Source of the DNA: Sphingopyxis jiangsuensis
GTDB lineage: Bacteria > Pseudomonadota > Alphaproteobacteria > Sphingomonadales > Sphingomonadaceae
DNA length: 64,000 nucleotides
Assembly: GCF_016734905.1 (NCBI RefSeq)
Contig: NZ_JAERPO010000001.1
Coordinates: forward strand, 682,001-746,000
Direction of reading: 5' to 3'
Positions 22,704 to 33,095 of this stretch are shown in pieces. The notes beneath the pieces were generated by a model. The model did no database searches. It was not told the origin of the DNA and worked only from the letters and a program-made list of their open reading frames with translations. Position 1 is the first letter of the stretch. Each line of letters opens with the position of its first letter. The position numbers and the translations under genes are program-made.

Positions 22704-25349
22704 TCAGGCCGCCAACGCCGCCTTCACCGCCGCGACGGCGGCGTCGGCGGCGCTGCCGTCGGGGCCGCCGCCTTGCGCCATGTCCGGACGCCCGCCACCG
22801 CCCTGCCCGCCGAGCGCGGCGACGGCGGCCTTGACGAGATCGACGGCGTTGCGGCTCGCGGTCTGGTCGTCGGTGACGCCGACCGCGACCGACGCGCGTC
22901 CGTCATTGACCGCGACGAGCATCGCGACGCCGCTACCAACCGCCTTCTTTAGGTCATCGACCGCTCCGCGCAGCCCCTTGGGGTCGAGCCCGTCGACGAC
23001 CTGCGCGAGGAACTTCGTCCCGCCGACCTCTTCGACTGCCGGACCGCCGCTCGCCGCGCCGCCGCCCATCGCGAGCGCCTTCTTCGCGTCGGCGAGCTCG
23101 CGCTCGGCCTTCTTGAGCGCTTCGGCAAGCTGCGCGACGCGCGCCGGCACCTCGTCGGGCGAGGTCTTGAGCGTCGCCGCCGCAGCCTTCAGCGCCTCGT
23201 CGCGGGCGCCCAGCCACTGGCGCGCGGCTTCGCCCGTCAGCGCCTCGATACGACGCACCCCCGACGAAACGGCACTTTCGCCGACGATCTTGAACAACGC
23301 GATGTCGCCCAATGCGCGAACGTGCGTCCCGCCGCACAGCTCGACCGAATAGGAATTCGCGTCGGCCTTGCCCATGCTGAGCACGCGAACCTCGTCGCCA
23401 TATTTCTCGCCGAACAGCGCCAGCGCGCCCGCCGCAACCGCGTCGTCGGGAGTCATCAACCGCGTCGTCACCGTCTCGTTTGCGCGGATCTGCGCGTTCA
23501 CCTCGGCCTCTATGTCTCCAATCTCTTCGGCGGTCAGCGCCTTGGGGTGCGAAAAGTCGAAACGGAAGCGATCGGCGGCGACAAGGCTGCCCTTCTGCGT
23601 CACATGCCCGCCGAGCCGGTTGCGAAGCGCGGCATGAACCAGGTGCGTCGCGCTGTGGTTCGCGCGAATGCGGTCGCGCCGCTCGGCATCGACGGTCAGG
23701 TGAACCGTGTCGCCGACCTTCAGCGTCCCGGCTTCGATCACCGTTTGGTGCGTGTGCAGACGCCCAAGCGGCTTGCCCGTGTCGCGTACCGTGGCACGCA
23801 GCCCGCCGAGCGTCGTGATCGTGCCGCTGTCGCCCATCTGCCCGCCGCTTTCGCCATAAAAGGGCGTCTGGTTGGTGAGCACGACGACCTCGTCGCCGGC
23901 CTCGACCGCCTCAACCGGCGCGCCGTCCTTGACGAGCGCAAGCACTTCGCCCTCGCCCGACGTCGAGCTGTAGCCGGTGAATTCGGTGCTGCCGTGCGTT
24001 TCTGCGATGTCGAACCAGATATCGTCCGACGCCTTTTCGCCGCTGCCCTTCCACGCCGCGCGCGCCGCCGCCTTCTGCTCGGCCATCGCCGCGTCGAAAC
24101 CTGCGCGGTCGACCGCAATCCCCTGTGTACGCAGCGCGTCTTCGGTCAGGTCATATGGGAAGCCATAGGTGTCGTAGAGTTTGAACGCGACCTCGCCGGG
24201 CAATGTATCGCCCTTGCCCAACCCCGCCGTCGCCTCGTCGAGCAGCCGCAGCCCCTTGTCGAGCGTCTGGCGGAATTTGACCTCCTCGCGCTCGAGCGTT
24301 TCGGCAATCAGCGGCTGCGCGCGAACCAGCTCGGGATAGGCGGCGCCCATCTCGGCGGTAAGCGACGGCAACAGCCGGTGCATCAGCGGGTCTTTCGCGC
24401 CGAGCAGATGCGCGTGACGCATCGCGCGGCGCATGATCCGGCGCAGCACATAGCCGCGCCCCTCGTTCGACGGCAGCACGCCGTCCGCGACAAGGAAGCT
24501 TGCGGCGCGCAGATGGTCGGCGACGACCCGGTGGCTGGCTTGCGTCGAACCTTCGGCGGCGACCCCGGTCAGTTCGACCGACGCGGCGATCAGCGCCTTG
24601 AAGGTGTCGGTGTCATAATTGTCGTGGACGCCCTGCATCACCGCCGCGATGCGTTCGAGTCCCATGCCGGTGTCGATGCTCGGCCGCGGCAGATCGACCC
24701 GTTCGCCGTCCGCCAGTTGCTCATATTGCATGAACACAAGGTTCCAGATCTCGACGAAGCGGTCGCCATCCTCCTCCGGCGATCCCGGCGGACCGCCCCA
24801 GATATGCTCGCCATGGTCGTAGAATATCTCGCTGCAAGGCCCGCACGGCCCCGTGTCGCCCATCGACCAGAAATTGTCGCTCGTCGGGATACGGATGATG
24901 CGCTCTTCGGGCAGGCCCGAAATCTTGCGCCACAGGTCAAACGCCTCGTCGTCGGTGTGATAGACGGTGGCGGTCAGCTTTTCGGGTGGCAGGCCCCAGG
25001 TCTTGGTAATCAGCGTCCAGGCGTGATCGATCGCCTGTTCCTTGAAATAGTCACCGAAGGAGAAATTTCCCAGCATTTCAAAGAATGTATGATGCCGCGC
25101 GGTGAAGCCGACATTGTCGAGGTCATTGTGCTTGCCACCCGCCCGCACGCATTTCTGCGACGAGGCCGCGGTCGTGTAAGGACGCTTTTCGAGGCCCGTG
25201 AAGACATTCTTGAACGGCACCATCCCCGCGTTGACGAACATCAACGTCGGGTCGTTGTGCGGCACGAGCGGCGCCGACGGTTCGATATGGTGCCCCGCCC
25301 CCGCGAAATGGTCGAGGAACGAGCGGCGAATGTCGTTGGTCGATGTCAT
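22704..25349 (-). CDS. alaS: Alanyl-tRNA synthetase
   Basis: This 881-residue enzyme has the N-terminal class II catalytic domain ([20 protein letters not shown], then [16 protein letters not shown]), the DTGMGLERI motif 3 region, and the editing domain with zinc-type motif [11 protein letters not shown]. The later CGGTHV completes the editing centre, and a C-terminal DHHA1 region rich in Gly ends it. It charges tRNA-Ala and clears Ser and Gly mischarging. Length is normal. It lies downstream of recA on the same strand, with a GST gene and a small secreted protein gene between them. Confidence 0.98.
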   Translation of the reverse strand: MTSTNDIRRSFLDHFAGAGHHIEPSAPLVPHNDPTLMFVNAGMVPFKNVFTGLEKRPYTTAASSQKCVRAGGKHNDLDNVGFTARHHTFFEMLGNFSFGDYFKEQAIDHAWTLITKTWGLPPEKLTATVYHTDDEAFDLWRKISGLPEERIIRIPTSDNFWSMGDTGPCGPCSEIFYDHGEHIWGGPPGSPEEDGDRFVEIWNLVFMQYEQLADGERVDLPRPSIDTGMGLERIAAVMQGVHDNYDTDTFKALIAASVELTGVAAEGSTQASHRVVADHLRAASFLVADGVLPSNEGRGYVLRRIMRRAMRHAHLLGAKDPLMHRLLPSLTAEMGAAYPELVRAQPLIAETLEREEVKFRQTLDKGLRLLDEATAGLGKGDTLPGEVAFKLYDTYGFPYDLTEDALRTQGIAVDRAGFDAAMAEQKAAARAAWKGSGEKASDDIWFDIAETHGSTEFTGYSSTSGEGEVLALVKDGAPVEAVEAGDEVVVLTNQTPFYGESGGQMGDSGTITTLGGLRATVRDTGKPLGRLHTHQTVIEAGTLKVGDTVHLTVDAERRDRIRANHSATHLVHAALRNRLGGHVTQKGSLVAADRFRFDFSHPKALTAEEIGDIEAEVNAQIRANETVTTRLMTPDDAVAAGALALFGEKYGDEVRVLSMGKADANSYSVELCGGTHVRALGDIALFKIVGESAVSSGVRRIEALTGEAARQWLGARDEALKAAAATLKTSPDEVPARVAQLAEALKKAERELADAKKALAMGGGAASGGPAVEEVGGTKFLAQVVDGLDPKGLRGAVDDLKKAVGSGVAMLVAVNDGRASVAVGVTDDQTASRNAVDLVKAAVAALGGQGGGGRPDMAQGGGPDGSAADAAVAAVKAALAA

Positions 25350-25421
25350 GCGCGCGAATTAGGGGCTTTGCCGCGCTGCGACAAGCCGCTTCATGTCGAT
25401 GACGCTGATCGTCGGCGCCGC

Positions 25422-26006
25422 TCAGAGCGCGGTCGCGATTCCCTTGCCGAGATAGCAGGGAAGCTGGCGCAGCACGTCGGCCTTCGGCACCCCCTCCTCG
25501 ATCAGTTCGGGTGGCACCTCCGACGTGTCGGTGCGCACTACGGTAAAGGCCGCGCCGGGCGACGCCCGGTGAACGACGACATAGCCGCAATCCATCGTGC
25601 CGTCCGCGCGGTCGCCCCGAAAATCGAAAGCAGCGTAGACGCCTTCTGGCTGGCCGGGCGGGTTCGCATACCAGCTCAGCCTCAGCACGCGCAGACTTCC
25701 GTCGGCCCACAGCGCGGGGCGCTTGCGCAGGTTCATTTCCCATTCGAGCCGCGGAGTCGATGCCTGCAGCGACAGGCGGAACATGGCATAGGCCGCTGCA
25801 TAGTCGCGCCGCGCGAGCGCCATCGTATAGGCGGCGAAACGTTCGGCGGCGGCGGCTTCGTCGGGCGCGGTCGGCTCGAACGTGACGCCAGCGGCGACAC
25901 TGACCTCGCGCTCGGTCGCAGGGCCAAGTACCGGCGTTTGCGCCTGCGCATCGCCGCCGACCAGCATCGCCGCGACGCAGAAAACGAAACGCCAATCAGA
26001 ACCCAT
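25422..26006 (-). CDS. Secreted protein of unknown function, possibly DUF4019-like
   Basis: This protein of about 194 residues has a signal peptide (WRFVFCVAAMLVGGDAQAQT). The mature part has an Ala-rich helix (AERFAAYTMALARRDYAAAY), then MFRLSLQASTPRLEWEMNLR, alternating strands and DCGYVVVHR; the layout resembles DUF4019-type domains, but the match is from memory and weak. The start at 26006 was chosen for the signal peptide; it overlaps the end of the GST gene by 11 bases, implying cotranscription. Confidence 0.65.
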   Translation of the reverse strand: MGSDWRFVFCVAAMLVGGDAQAQTPVLGPATEREVSVAAGVTFEPTAPDEAAAAERFAAYTMALARRDYAAAYAMFRLSLQASTPRLEWEMNLRKRPALWADGSLRVLRLSWYANPPGQPEGVYAAFDFRGDRADGTMDCGYVVVHRASPGAAFTVVRTDTSEVPPELIEEGVPKADVLRQLPCYLGKGIATAL

Positions 26007-26622
26007 AATAGGCGCCGCCCTTTTCGCGCGCTCGCCTCCACGCGGGTCGTGCATGGCATTTTTCAACAAAGGCGGCGAGTTTTGGATAGCGCGCACCCAT
26101 CCCTTGCATCACGGCAATTTCGGCCGGAAAGCTCAGCATGATGTCCGCCGCCGACAAGGCGTCACCAACGAAATGCCCGTCGTCGCTCACATGCTCTTCC
26201 ATGAAGGAAAAATGCGAATCGAGCTGCTGGTTGATCCGGGGTTCGAGCGGTGCCGCAGCCTCGCCGAGCCGTGCGGTATAAATGCGCAACAGGATCGGTG
26301 TCATCACCGACCCTTCGGCAAAATGCATCCATTCAAGATGCGAGATATAGGCGTCGCTTCCACGCGCGGGGACCAGATGCGCGCCGCCGTGGCGTTCGCA
26401 CAGATGCTCGACGATCGCACCCGACTCGGCGATCAGCCTTCCGCCATCGTCGAGAATCGGCGATTTACCGAGTGGATGCACTGCGAGCAGTTCGGGAGGT
26501 GCGAGATTGGTGGCCGGGTCTCGGCTATAATGCACAATCGAAAAATCGGCGCCGATTTCCTCGATCAGCCACAAAATCCGCTGCGACCGGCTGTTGTTCA
26601 AATGATGGACGATCAGGCTCAC
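25996..26622 (-). CDS. Glutathione S-transferase
   Basis: This 208-residue protein has a thioredoxin-like N-terminal domain with NNSRSQRILWLIEEIGADF, the cis-proline phrase HPLGKSPILDDGG and the glutathione gamma-Glu-binding LIAESGAIVEHLCER. The C-terminal helical domain contains FVGDALSAADIMLSFP, the N-capping box of GSTs. The GTG start at 26622 is preceded by GAGGGAGGATGCC, a strong ribosome binding site. It probably conjugates or reduces with glutathione in the cytoplasm; substrate is unknown. Confidence 0.9.
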   Translation of the reverse strand: MSLIVHHLNNSRSQRILWLIEEIGADFSIVHYSRDPATNLAPPELLAVHPLGKSPILDDGGRLIAESGAIVEHLCERHGGAHLVPARGSDAYISHLEWMHFAEGSVMTPILLRIYTARLGEAAAPLEPRINQQLDSHFSFMEEHVSDDGHFVGDALSAADIMLSFPAEIAVMQGMGARYPKLAAFVEKCHARPAWRRAREKGGAYYGF

Positions 26623-26919
26623 GGCATCCTCCCTCGGGCAGCGTTGCGGCACGATGCTGAAACGCCAGCCGGTTTTGACGCCCATGCGCTACAGCAAGGG
26701 TCGGGCGAAGGCCAGCGCGCCCAAACCGGCCTGGCGAGCGTTCGACGCACGAAAATACCGGCTGCCCGGCCGCCGAGCGCGGACGCGCGGCAACCGGACC
26801 AGCCGGCTCAGCGGCGGGCGGACCGACCTGCGGGAGAGGGGGAAAGCAGGTCCAAGGGGCTGAAATCCGCTGCCGCCTGACACCCGGCCCGCGCAAGGAA
26901 CGGGCCGAGCGAAGGCTTG
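26623..26919. other. Gene-free stretch between recA and GST genes
   Basis: These 297 bases hold the GST ribosome binding site at one end and the recA 3' flank at the other. Short open frames exist on both strands but are Arg- and Pro-rich, without ribosome binding sites or recognisable sequence. I see no RNA gene or clear terminator with a T-run. Confidence 0.5.
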
Positions 26920-27996
26920 CTATTCGGCGTCGCCGTCGTCGTCGGGGCCGACCATCATCTCTTCGGCCACCGCATCGGTACGCGTACGGATCGCGCTTTC
27001 GAGACGCTGCATCAGTTCGGGGTTCTCGGTCAGGAAATTCTTCGCATTTTCGCGCCCTTGGCCGATTCGGATCGAATCATAGCTGAACCAGGCGCCCGAT
27101 TTCTCGACCAGCCCCGCCTTGACGCCAAGGTCGAGTATCTCGCCAATCTTCGAAATGCCCTGTCCGTACATGATGTCGAACTCGACCTGCTTGAACGGCG
27201 GCGCGACCTTGTTCTTGACGACCTTGACGCGCGTCGTGTTGCCGACAATCTCGTCGCGATCCTTGATCTGGCCGGTGCGGCGGATGTCGAGACGGACCGA
27301 AGCATAGAATTTGAGCGCGTTGCCGCCCGTCGTCGTCTCGGGATTGCCGTACATCACGCCGATCTTCATGCGCAGCTGGTTGATGAAGATTACCATGCAG
27401 CGCGAGCGGCTGATCGAGCCGGTCAGCTTGCGCAGCGACTGCGACATGAGGCGCGCCTGCAAGCCGACATGGCTGTCGCCCATCTCGCCCTCGATTTCCG
27501 CACGCGGGACGAGCGCGGCGACCGAGTCGACGACGAGCACGTCGATCGCGTTCGAGCGTACGAGCGTATCGACGATTTCGAGCGCCTGTTCGCCGGTATC
27601 GGGCTGCGACACGATCAACTCGTCGATGTCGACGCCGAGCTTCTTGGCATATACCGGGTCGAGCGCATGCTCGGCGTCGACGAAGGCCGCTGTGCCGCCC
27701 GCCTTCTGCGCTTCGGCGATGCAGTGCAGCGCGAGCGTCGTCTTGCCCGAGCTTTCGGGGCCATAGATTTCGATTACGCGCCCGCGCGGCAGGCCGCCGA
27801 CGCCGAGCGCGATGTCGAGCCCGAGCGAACCGGTCGAGATCGCCTCGACCTGCATCGCTTCCTTCGAGCCCAATTTCATCACCGAGCCCTTGCCGAACGC
27901 GCGATCGATCTGCGCGAGTGCGGCGTCGAGCGCCTTCTGCCTGTCTGTTCCGTTCACTGATTTCCCCGATTCGACGAGTGACAATTGTCCGGCCAT
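26920..27996 (-). CDS. recA: Recombinase RecA
   Basis: This 358-residue protein has the RecA signatures: Walker [10 protein letters not shown], the [12 protein letters not shown] and [19 protein letters not shown] strands, [19 protein letters not shown] covering loops L1/L2, and an acidic C-terminus ending DDDGDAE. It catalyses strand exchange and stimulates LexA cleavage. An alphaproteobacterial-type SOS box lies 77 bases upstream of the start, so it is LexA-regulated. Confidence 0.99.
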   Translation of the reverse strand: MAGQLSLVESGKSVNGTDRQKALDAALAQIDRAFGKGSVMKLGSKEAMQVEAISTGSLGLDIALGVGGLPRGRVIEIYGPESSGKTTLALHCIAEAQKAGGTAAFVDAEHALDPVYAKKLGVDIDELIVSQPDTGEQALEIVDTLVRSNAIDVLVVDSVAALVPRAEIEGEMGDSHVGLQARLMSQSLRKLTGSISRSRCMVIFINQLRMKIGVMYGNPETTTGGNALKFYASVRLDIRRTGQIKDRDEIVGNTTRVKVVKNKVAPPFKQVEFDIMYGQGISKIGEILDLGVKAGLVEKSGAWFSYDSIRIGQGRENAKNFLTENPELMQRLESAIRTRTDAVAEEMMVGPDDDGDAE

Positions 27997-28072
27997 GACC
28001 GTCCCCTTCCTCCTCTAAGGCGACGGCAGAGCCATCGCAACGCCCGAGCTTTGTGCCATATATGTTCTCATG

Positions 28073-28087
28073 GAACAAGGGTGGAAC
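28073..28087 (-). promoter_or_regulatory. SOS box (LexA site) of recA
   Basis: On the plus strand the sequence is GAAC-AAGGGTG-GAAC, i.e. GTTC-N7-GTTC read towards recA, the direct-repeat LexA site characteristic of alphaproteobacteria. It sits 77 bases before the recA start, where a promoter is expected. The adjacent GTTC-TCATG-GAAC shares one half-site as an inverted pair. Confidence 0.88.
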
Positions 28088-28117
28088 AAAATATTTTTCG
28101 GGTGAGGATTCAGCGGA

Positions 28118-28471
28118 TCAGTTGCCCGAGAACGTCTCCAGCGCAGCTTCGATGTCGGCGATGCGGAAGGGCTTGGTGACCAGCAGACGGTCGGCATGCG
28201 CCGGGGGAATCACATCGCCCCCGCCGGTGGTAAAGGCGAAGGGGATATTGTGTGCCGCAAGCGCGTCGGCGATAGGCCACCCCTTTTCGTCGCCAAGATT
28301 GATATCGACGAGCGCGCCTGCGAGCGGCTCGGACGCGATCAGTGCCAGCGCCTCTTCGTTCGTCGTCGCCTGCGCAGGCTCGGACAGGCCGAGCGCCTCG
28401 AACATGTCGACCAGCATCATGCCGATCAGCACATCGTCCTCGACGAGCAGGATGCGACCCTGGTCAGGCAT
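28118..28471 (-). CDS. Single-domain response regulator (receiver only)
   Basis: This 117-residue receiver domain has acidic pair Glu11/Asp12-Asp13, phosphoacceptor Asp56 in LVDINLG, the switch region FTTGGG and Lys in VTKPF. The FTTGGG stretch resembles a divergent form of the FAT-GUY loop of single-domain regulators known in sphingomonads, so a phosphate-sink or phosphorelay role is plausible. The ATG at 28471 overlaps the cckA stop by 8 bases, so it is translationally coupled to cckA. Confidence 0.85.
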   Translation of the reverse strand: MPDQGRILLVEDDVLIGMMLVDMFEALGLSEPAQATTNEEALALIASEPLAGALVDINLGDEKGWPIADALAAHNIPFAFTTGGGDVIPPAHADRLLVTKPFRIADIEAALETFSGN

Positions 28472-30911
28472 CGCCGGCCCGGTGCGCGGCATCGTCGAGC
28501 GTCGCCGATACCGCCTCGGCAAGCTGTGCGATCGAAAAGGGCTTTGGAAGGAAAGCGACGTCGTCGATGTTGATCGATTGGCGCAGCTGTTCCTCGGCAT
28601 AGCCCGACATGAACAGCACCGGCAGCGCGGGCATCTTCGCGCGCATCGCGCGAACCATCGTCGGTCCGTCCATGTTCGGCATCATGACGTCACTAATCAC
28701 AAGGTCGATTTTACCCATTTCGGCAAAGCGTTCCAGTCCCTCTTCGCCCTGCGCGGCGGTCGCAACCGTATAGCCCGCACGCACCAGCGCGCGCTCGGCG
28801 ACCGCGCGCACCATATCCTCATCCTCGACGATCAGGATCGACCCCGTTCCCCATTGGCTCTTCTTGGGCTTCGCCGGCGGCGCCGCGATCGCCGGCGTAT
28901 CGCCGGTCGCGCGGTGGACGGGCAGATAGATGGTAAAGCTCGTCCCTTCGCCCGGCTTGCTGTCGGCAAAGATGAACCCCGCCGATTGTTTGACGATGCC
29001 ATAAACCGTCGAAAGCCCCAGCCCCGTCCCCTTGCCTACGTCTTTCGTCGTGAAAAAGGGTTCGAAAATCTTGGGCAGGACTTCGGGCGGAATGCCGGTC
29101 CCCGTGTCGCTGACCTTCAGCGCGCTATAGTCGGCAGGCGGCATGAAATCGCTCCCCAACTGGCGCACTTCGGCGGCCGATACCGGATAGGTCTCGATCG
29201 TCAGCGTGCCGCCGCCGGCCATCGCGTCGCGCGCGTTGACGCCCAAATTGATGATGACCTGTTCGAGCTGCACCGGGTCGGCACGCACCGCGCCGAGGCC
29301 GCGTCCGTGATGGACGACCAATTGCACCGTGTCGCCCATCAGCCGCTTGAGCAGGTGCGACACTTCGGAAATCACGTCGGGAAGCTGCAATATCTGCGGC
29401 CGCAACGTCTGCTGGCGCGAAAAGGCGAGCAATTGCCGCGTCAGGCTCGCGGCACGATTCGCATTGCTGCGAATGTGCTGGATATCGTCATAATCGCTGT
29501 CGCCCGGCGTATGGCGCATCAGCATCAGGTCGCAGCTCCCGAGCACGGCGGTCAGGATGTTGTTGAAATCGTGCGCAACGCCGCCCGCCAACTGACCGAC
29601 CGCCTGCATCTTCGACGCCTGCGCAACCTGCGACTTGAGGCGCGATTCCTCGCTCGAGTCCTTAAGGCTCAGCAGCACCGCCGCTTCGCCAAGCCCGCGC
29701 ACCCCGACGACGCGCATCGAAACCGGCTCGTCGCCCTGCCCGGCGAGGCGGATCGACAGGTCGCCGCCCACCTGCTGCCCGCTCGAGTGGCGGCGGATCA
29801 TGTCGGCGAGTGGCCCCTTGTCCTCGACGACGACCAGATCGCCCGGATAGCGCGGCATCCGCCCGTCGGCGACCCCCGCGGCGCGTCCGAAGGCCTTGTT
29901 CATGTAAAGAAAGCGCCCGTCGCGATCGACCATCGCGAGGCCAAAAGGCAACAGCGACAACAAGGTCTCGACATAGGTTTGGGCGGTGCCGCGATCGGCC
30001 GGACCGATATCCTCGTCGATCAGCGCGAGCAGCATCGGACCGTGAACATCGGCCGCCGCCAGCGGCACCTGGAGCAGGCGGACCGGAGTCGCTCGGTCGC
30101 CTTCGCGCGAAAAATAGAGGCGTCCCTGATCATCGATGCGCAGCATCGTTCCCGCGTCGCGTCCGATATAATGGACCATATCGTCGGGACCGAGCGCGCG
30201 CATCAAAAACGCCTGGTTGGCGACCCGAAGCCGTCCCTCGGCGCTGACCAGCGCGGTCATGATGCCCGCATTCGCCAGCGCGCGCCCCGCGGGTCCGTCG
30301 AGGTGGCGGACGATTTCGGACACGAGATCAAGCCGTTCGACCGAGGAAAAGCGCCAGACGAGATAATCCTCGCCCTGCCCCGTCCGGCTGACCTGCGCGC
30401 GCAATTGCAGTGGCCCGATAGCGATATCCTCGGCCACGCCTTCGCCATCGCGCCAGGCAGCACGCCCCGCATCCTTGAGCAACTCGGCCCCGCGTCCTTC
30501 GAGCGGCAGACCGGGCGGCGTCACAAAGCCGCCCATCCACGTTGCGAACAGATCGTTGGCACACACCATACGGCCAGCGCGATCGGTGACGGCAATCGCG
30601 ACGTCGTCGTGATGCACCGCCTGACGCAGCATCGTCCAGTCCATCGATGCCGCGACTTCGGCATCGCCCGCCGGAAATAGGCGTCGGACCAGAATCAGCG
30701 CGCCGACCGCCAACGCCAGTCCGGCGACAAAGCCCGCCGCGAGCACCGTGTCGCGTGTCGTCCAGTAAAGCAGCGCTACCGACACGAGCGCGAGGCCCGC
30801 GACCAGCGCCATATCGAGGCGCGATGGTCCTGCGGGCACCGAAAGCGGGCCGACAAAACCTGCCTCCCGACCGAAATCATCGTCAGCGGCAGGCAAGCTT
30901 TGCGCGGTCAA
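28464..30911 (-). CDS. cckA: Hybrid histidine kinase CckA
   Basis: This 815-residue protein has two N-terminal membrane helices (LDMALVAGLALVSVALLYW and VLAAGFVAGLALAVGALIL), PAS-like regions to about residue 430, and then the CckA-type H-box ASKMQAVGQLAGGVAHDFNN. An HATPase domain follows (NLGVNARDAM, SDTGTGIPPEV, GKGTGLGLSTVYG), then a C-terminal receiver with Asp in LVISDVMMPNMDG. In Caulobacter CckA sends phosphate through ChpT to CtrA and CpdR; a ChpT gene is in this window at 46370-47017. It is coupled to a downstream single-domain receiver and lies 23 bases after a peptidase gene. Confidence 0.93.
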   Translation of the reverse strand: MTAQSLPAADDDFGREAGFVGPLSVPAGPSRLDMALVAGLALVSVALLYWTTRDTVLAAGFVAGLALAVGALILVRRLFPAGDAEVAASMDWTMLRQAVHHDDVAIAVTDRAGRMVCANDLFATWMGGFVTPPGLPLEGRGAELLKDAGRAAWRDGEGVAEDIAIGPLQLRAQVSRTGQGEDYLVWRFSSVERLDLVSEIVRHLDGPAGRALANAGIMTALVSAEGRLRVANQAFLMRALGPDDMVHYIGRDAGTMLRIDDQGRLYFSREGDRATPVRLLQVPLAAADVHGPMLLALIDEDIGPADRGTAQTYVETLLSLLPFGLAMVDRDGRFLYMNKAFGRAAGVADGRMPRYPGDLVVVEDKGPLADMIRRHSSGQQVGGDLSIRLAGQGDEPVSMRVVGVRGLGEAAVLLSLKDSSEESRLKSQVAQASKMQAVGQLAGGVAHDFNNILTAVLGSCDLMLMRHTPGDSDYDDIQHIRSNANRAASLTRQLLAFSRQQTLRPQILQLPDVISEVSHLLKRLMGDTVQLVVHHGRGLGAVRADPVQLEQVIINLGVNARDAMAGGGTLTIETYPVSAAEVRQLGSDFMPPADYSALKVSDTGTGIPPEVLPKIFEPFFTTKDVGKGTGLGLSTVYGIVKQSAGFIFADSKPGEGTSFTIYLPVHRATGDTPAIAAPPAKPKKSQWGTGSILIVEDEDMVRAVAERALVRAGYTVATAAQGEEGLERFAEMGKIDLVISDVMMPNMDGPTMVRAMRAKMPALPVLFMSGYAEEQLRQSINIDDVAFLPKPFSIAQLAEAVSATLDDAAHRAGDA

Positions 30912-30934
30912 GAGCGAACTTTCCTATGGGCGCA

Positions 30935-32995
30935 TCACCAGATGCGAACGCGATCCTCGGGCGCCAGATAGAGATTCTGGCCTTCCTTGATCTGGAACGC
31001 CTTATACCAGGGGTCAAGGTTGCGCGAGACCCAAGTCCGCTGGATCGACGGAGCATGGGGGTCGGTCGTAATCCGCTGCGCCAGATTCTGCTCGCGGTAG
31101 TTGCGCCGCCAGACCTGCGCCCAGCCAAGGAAGAAGCGCTGATCGCCGGTGAGACCGTCGATAACCGGAGCCTCCTTGCCGCCGAGTGACGCCTTGTATG
31201 CGTCATAGGCGACGGTCAGGCCGGCAAGGTCGCCGATATTTTCACCCAGGGTAAATTTGCCGTCGAGCTTTTCGCCCGGCAAAATCTCATAGGCATCATA
31301 TTGTGCGATCAGCGCCTTTCCCGCCGCCTCAAACGCCGCGACATCTTCGGGTGTCCACCAGTCGGCGAGCTTGCCCGTCTCGTCATACTTCGCGCCTTGG
31401 TCATCGAAATGGTGGCTGATTTCGTGCCCAATGACCGCGCCGATGCCCCCATAGTTGATCGCCGGGTCGGCATGCGGATCAAAGAAGGGCGGTTGCAGGA
31501 TGGCGGCAGGAAAAACGATCTCGTTCATGCCGAAATTGGCATAGGCGTTGACCGTCATCGGGGTCATGATCCACTCCCACCGACGGATCGGCCCACCAAG
31601 CCGACTGATATTGTCGTCGTGGGCGAACTGGTTGGCGCGAACCGCATTGCCGAACAGATCGTCGGCCTTGATCTCGAGCTTGCCATAATCTTTCCAGCGG
31701 TCGGGGTAGCCGATCTTGGTGGTGAAATTGGCGAGCTTTTGCTTTGCCTTCATCTTTGTCTGCGGCTGCATCCACGAAAGCCCCTCGATGCGGCGCCCCA
31801 TCGCGGCGAGGATATTTTTGACGAGCTTGTCCATCTCCGCCTTCGTTTCGGGCGGGAAATATTTCGCAACATAATCCTGGCCGACCGCTTCGCCGAGATT
31901 GCCCGTGGTGAAATCGACCGCGCGCTTCCAGCGCTCCTGCATCTGCGGCGTGCCCGACAGCGCGGTGCCATAGAAGGAGAAGGCTTCCTGCGCGACCGCA
32001 TCGGGCAGCACGCCCGAAAAGCCGTCTAGGCTGCGCACGATCAGCATGTCGCGGACCACCGAAATCGGCGCGTCGGCGATCAGCTTGGCTTCGCCGGTGA
32101 AAGCGCTTGGCTGCGAGACGAGCAGCGAATCCTCGCTGACCCCGATCCCGCGGATGAAGGTCGCCCAGTCGAACCCCGGCGCCGCGGCGGCCAGCTCGGC
32201 GATCGTCATCTTGTTATAGACTTTGGTCGCGTCGCTGCTGTCGTTCTTGTCCCAATGAACGGTCGCGATCTGCTTTTCGAAGTCATAGATCGCCTTGGCG
32301 CGCGCGGCGGCATTGGCCTCGCCCGCCAGCGTCAGCACATTTTCCAGATGCTGCAGATAGGCCGCCTGCAGCTTGGTATTGCGCTCGCTGTCCTTCAAAT
32401 AGAAATCACGGTCGGGCATGCCGATGCCGCCCTGGAACATCGTGTAGATATAGACGTCGGGGTTCTTGTCGTCCTGACCAACATAGCCGCCAAAGAAATG
32501 CTGGACGCCGCTGCGGTCCGCTTCGGCAAGCAGTGCGGCAAGGCCGGACTTTTCGACGCTGCGAATCTTGTTGAGCCAAGGCGTAATCGGCGCGAGCCCC
32601 TTCGCTTCGACCGTCGCGCCGTCGAGATAGGAAGAATAGGCGCGGCCGATCATGCTGTCCGGGTCGCCCTTTGCGACGTCAAGAATCGCGCGCGTCCGCT
32701 CCTGCGACAGATCGGCGAGCGCGGTGAACATGCCATAGTTCGACTTGTCGGCCGGAATCTGCGTGTTCTTCGCCCAGACGCCATTGGCATAAGCGTAAAA
32801 ATCGTCGCCCGGTGCGACGCTCGTGTCCATGCCCTTGGTGTCGAAACCGAAGGTGCCGAGTTCGGGCTTTGCCGCCGTCGCCCCGGCCTCTTTGCCGCTC
32901 GCATGGCCATCCTTGGCGGTCGCGCCCGTGGTCAGCAGCAATGCCCCCAGCGCCGCCGACGCGAGCAGGCGATTATATGTCGTTTTAAGGTTCAT
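30935..32995 (-). CDS. M13 family (neprilysin/PepO-like) metallopeptidase
   Basis: This 686-residue protein has a signal peptide (LLASAALGALLLTTGATA) and a short disordered stretch. The neprilysin domain has the zinc motif in IGHEISHHFDDQG, the second-shell ENIGDLAGL supplying the third ligand Glu, and a C-terminal ending in RVRIW, the usual variant of the family's final CxxW. The stretch MNEIVFPAAILQPPFFDP is also typical. M13 enzymes cleave peptides and act in the periplasm in bacteria. It lies just upstream of cckA on the same strand. Confidence 0.93.
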   Translation of the reverse strand: MNLKTTYNRLLASAALGALLLTTGATAKDGHASGKEAGATAAKPELGTFGFDTKGMDTSVAPGDDFYAYANGVWAKNTQIPADKSNYGMFTALADLSQERTRAILDVAKGDPDSMIGRAYSSYLDGATVEAKGLAPITPWLNKIRSVEKSGLAALLAEADRSGVQHFFGGYVGQDDKNPDVYIYTMFQGGIGMPDRDFYLKDSERNTKLQAAYLQHLENVLTLAGEANAAARAKAIYDFEKQIATVHWDKNDSSDATKVYNKMTIAELAAAAPGFDWATFIRGIGVSEDSLLVSQPSAFTGEAKLIADAPISVVRDMLIVRSLDGFSGVLPDAVAQEAFSFYGTALSGTPQMQERWKRAVDFTTGNLGEAVGQDYVAKYFPPETKAEMDKLVKNILAAMGRRIEGLSWMQPQTKMKAKQKLANFTTKIGYPDRWKDYGKLEIKADDLFGNAVRANQFAHDDNISRLGGPIRRWEWIMTPMTVNAYANFGMNEIVFPAAILQPPFFDPHADPAINYGGIGAVIGHEISHHFDDQGAKYDETGKLADWWTPEDVAAFEAAGKALIAQYDAYEILPGEKLDGKFTLGENIGDLAGLTVAYDAYKASLGGKEAPVIDGLTGDQRFFLGWAQVWRRNYREQNLAQRITTDPHAPSIQRTWVSRNLDPWYKAFQIKEGQNLYLAPEDRVRIW

Positions 32996-33095
32996 GTTTA
33001 TCCCCAGTCTTCCCCAGTGATCGGACGAAGATCGCGGCCACCCTGTCGCGGCGCGATCATGCGATGGGAAATCTATAAAGGGCGGAACGTCGGGT

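Noticed and set aside
23322..26141. 939-codon open frame on the plus strand opposite alaS
   Set aside because: It is antisense to a complete alanyl-tRNA synthetase and to two other supported genes, and its product has Arg/His/Val-rich low-complexity composition.
26689..26883. 64-codon open frame on the minus strand upstream of the GST gene
   Set aside because: Arg-rich, no ribosome binding site and no recognisable pattern; treated as chance.
28064..28076. GTTC-TCATG-GAAC inverted pair as the recA LexA site
   Set aside because: The neighbouring direct repeat GAAC-N7-GAAC fits the alphaproteobacterial LexA consensus exactly, whereas this inverted pair does not.
28053..30680. 875-codon open frame opposite cckA
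   Set aside because: Antisense to cckA with Arg/His/Asp-rich composition; it shows no motif of a protein family.
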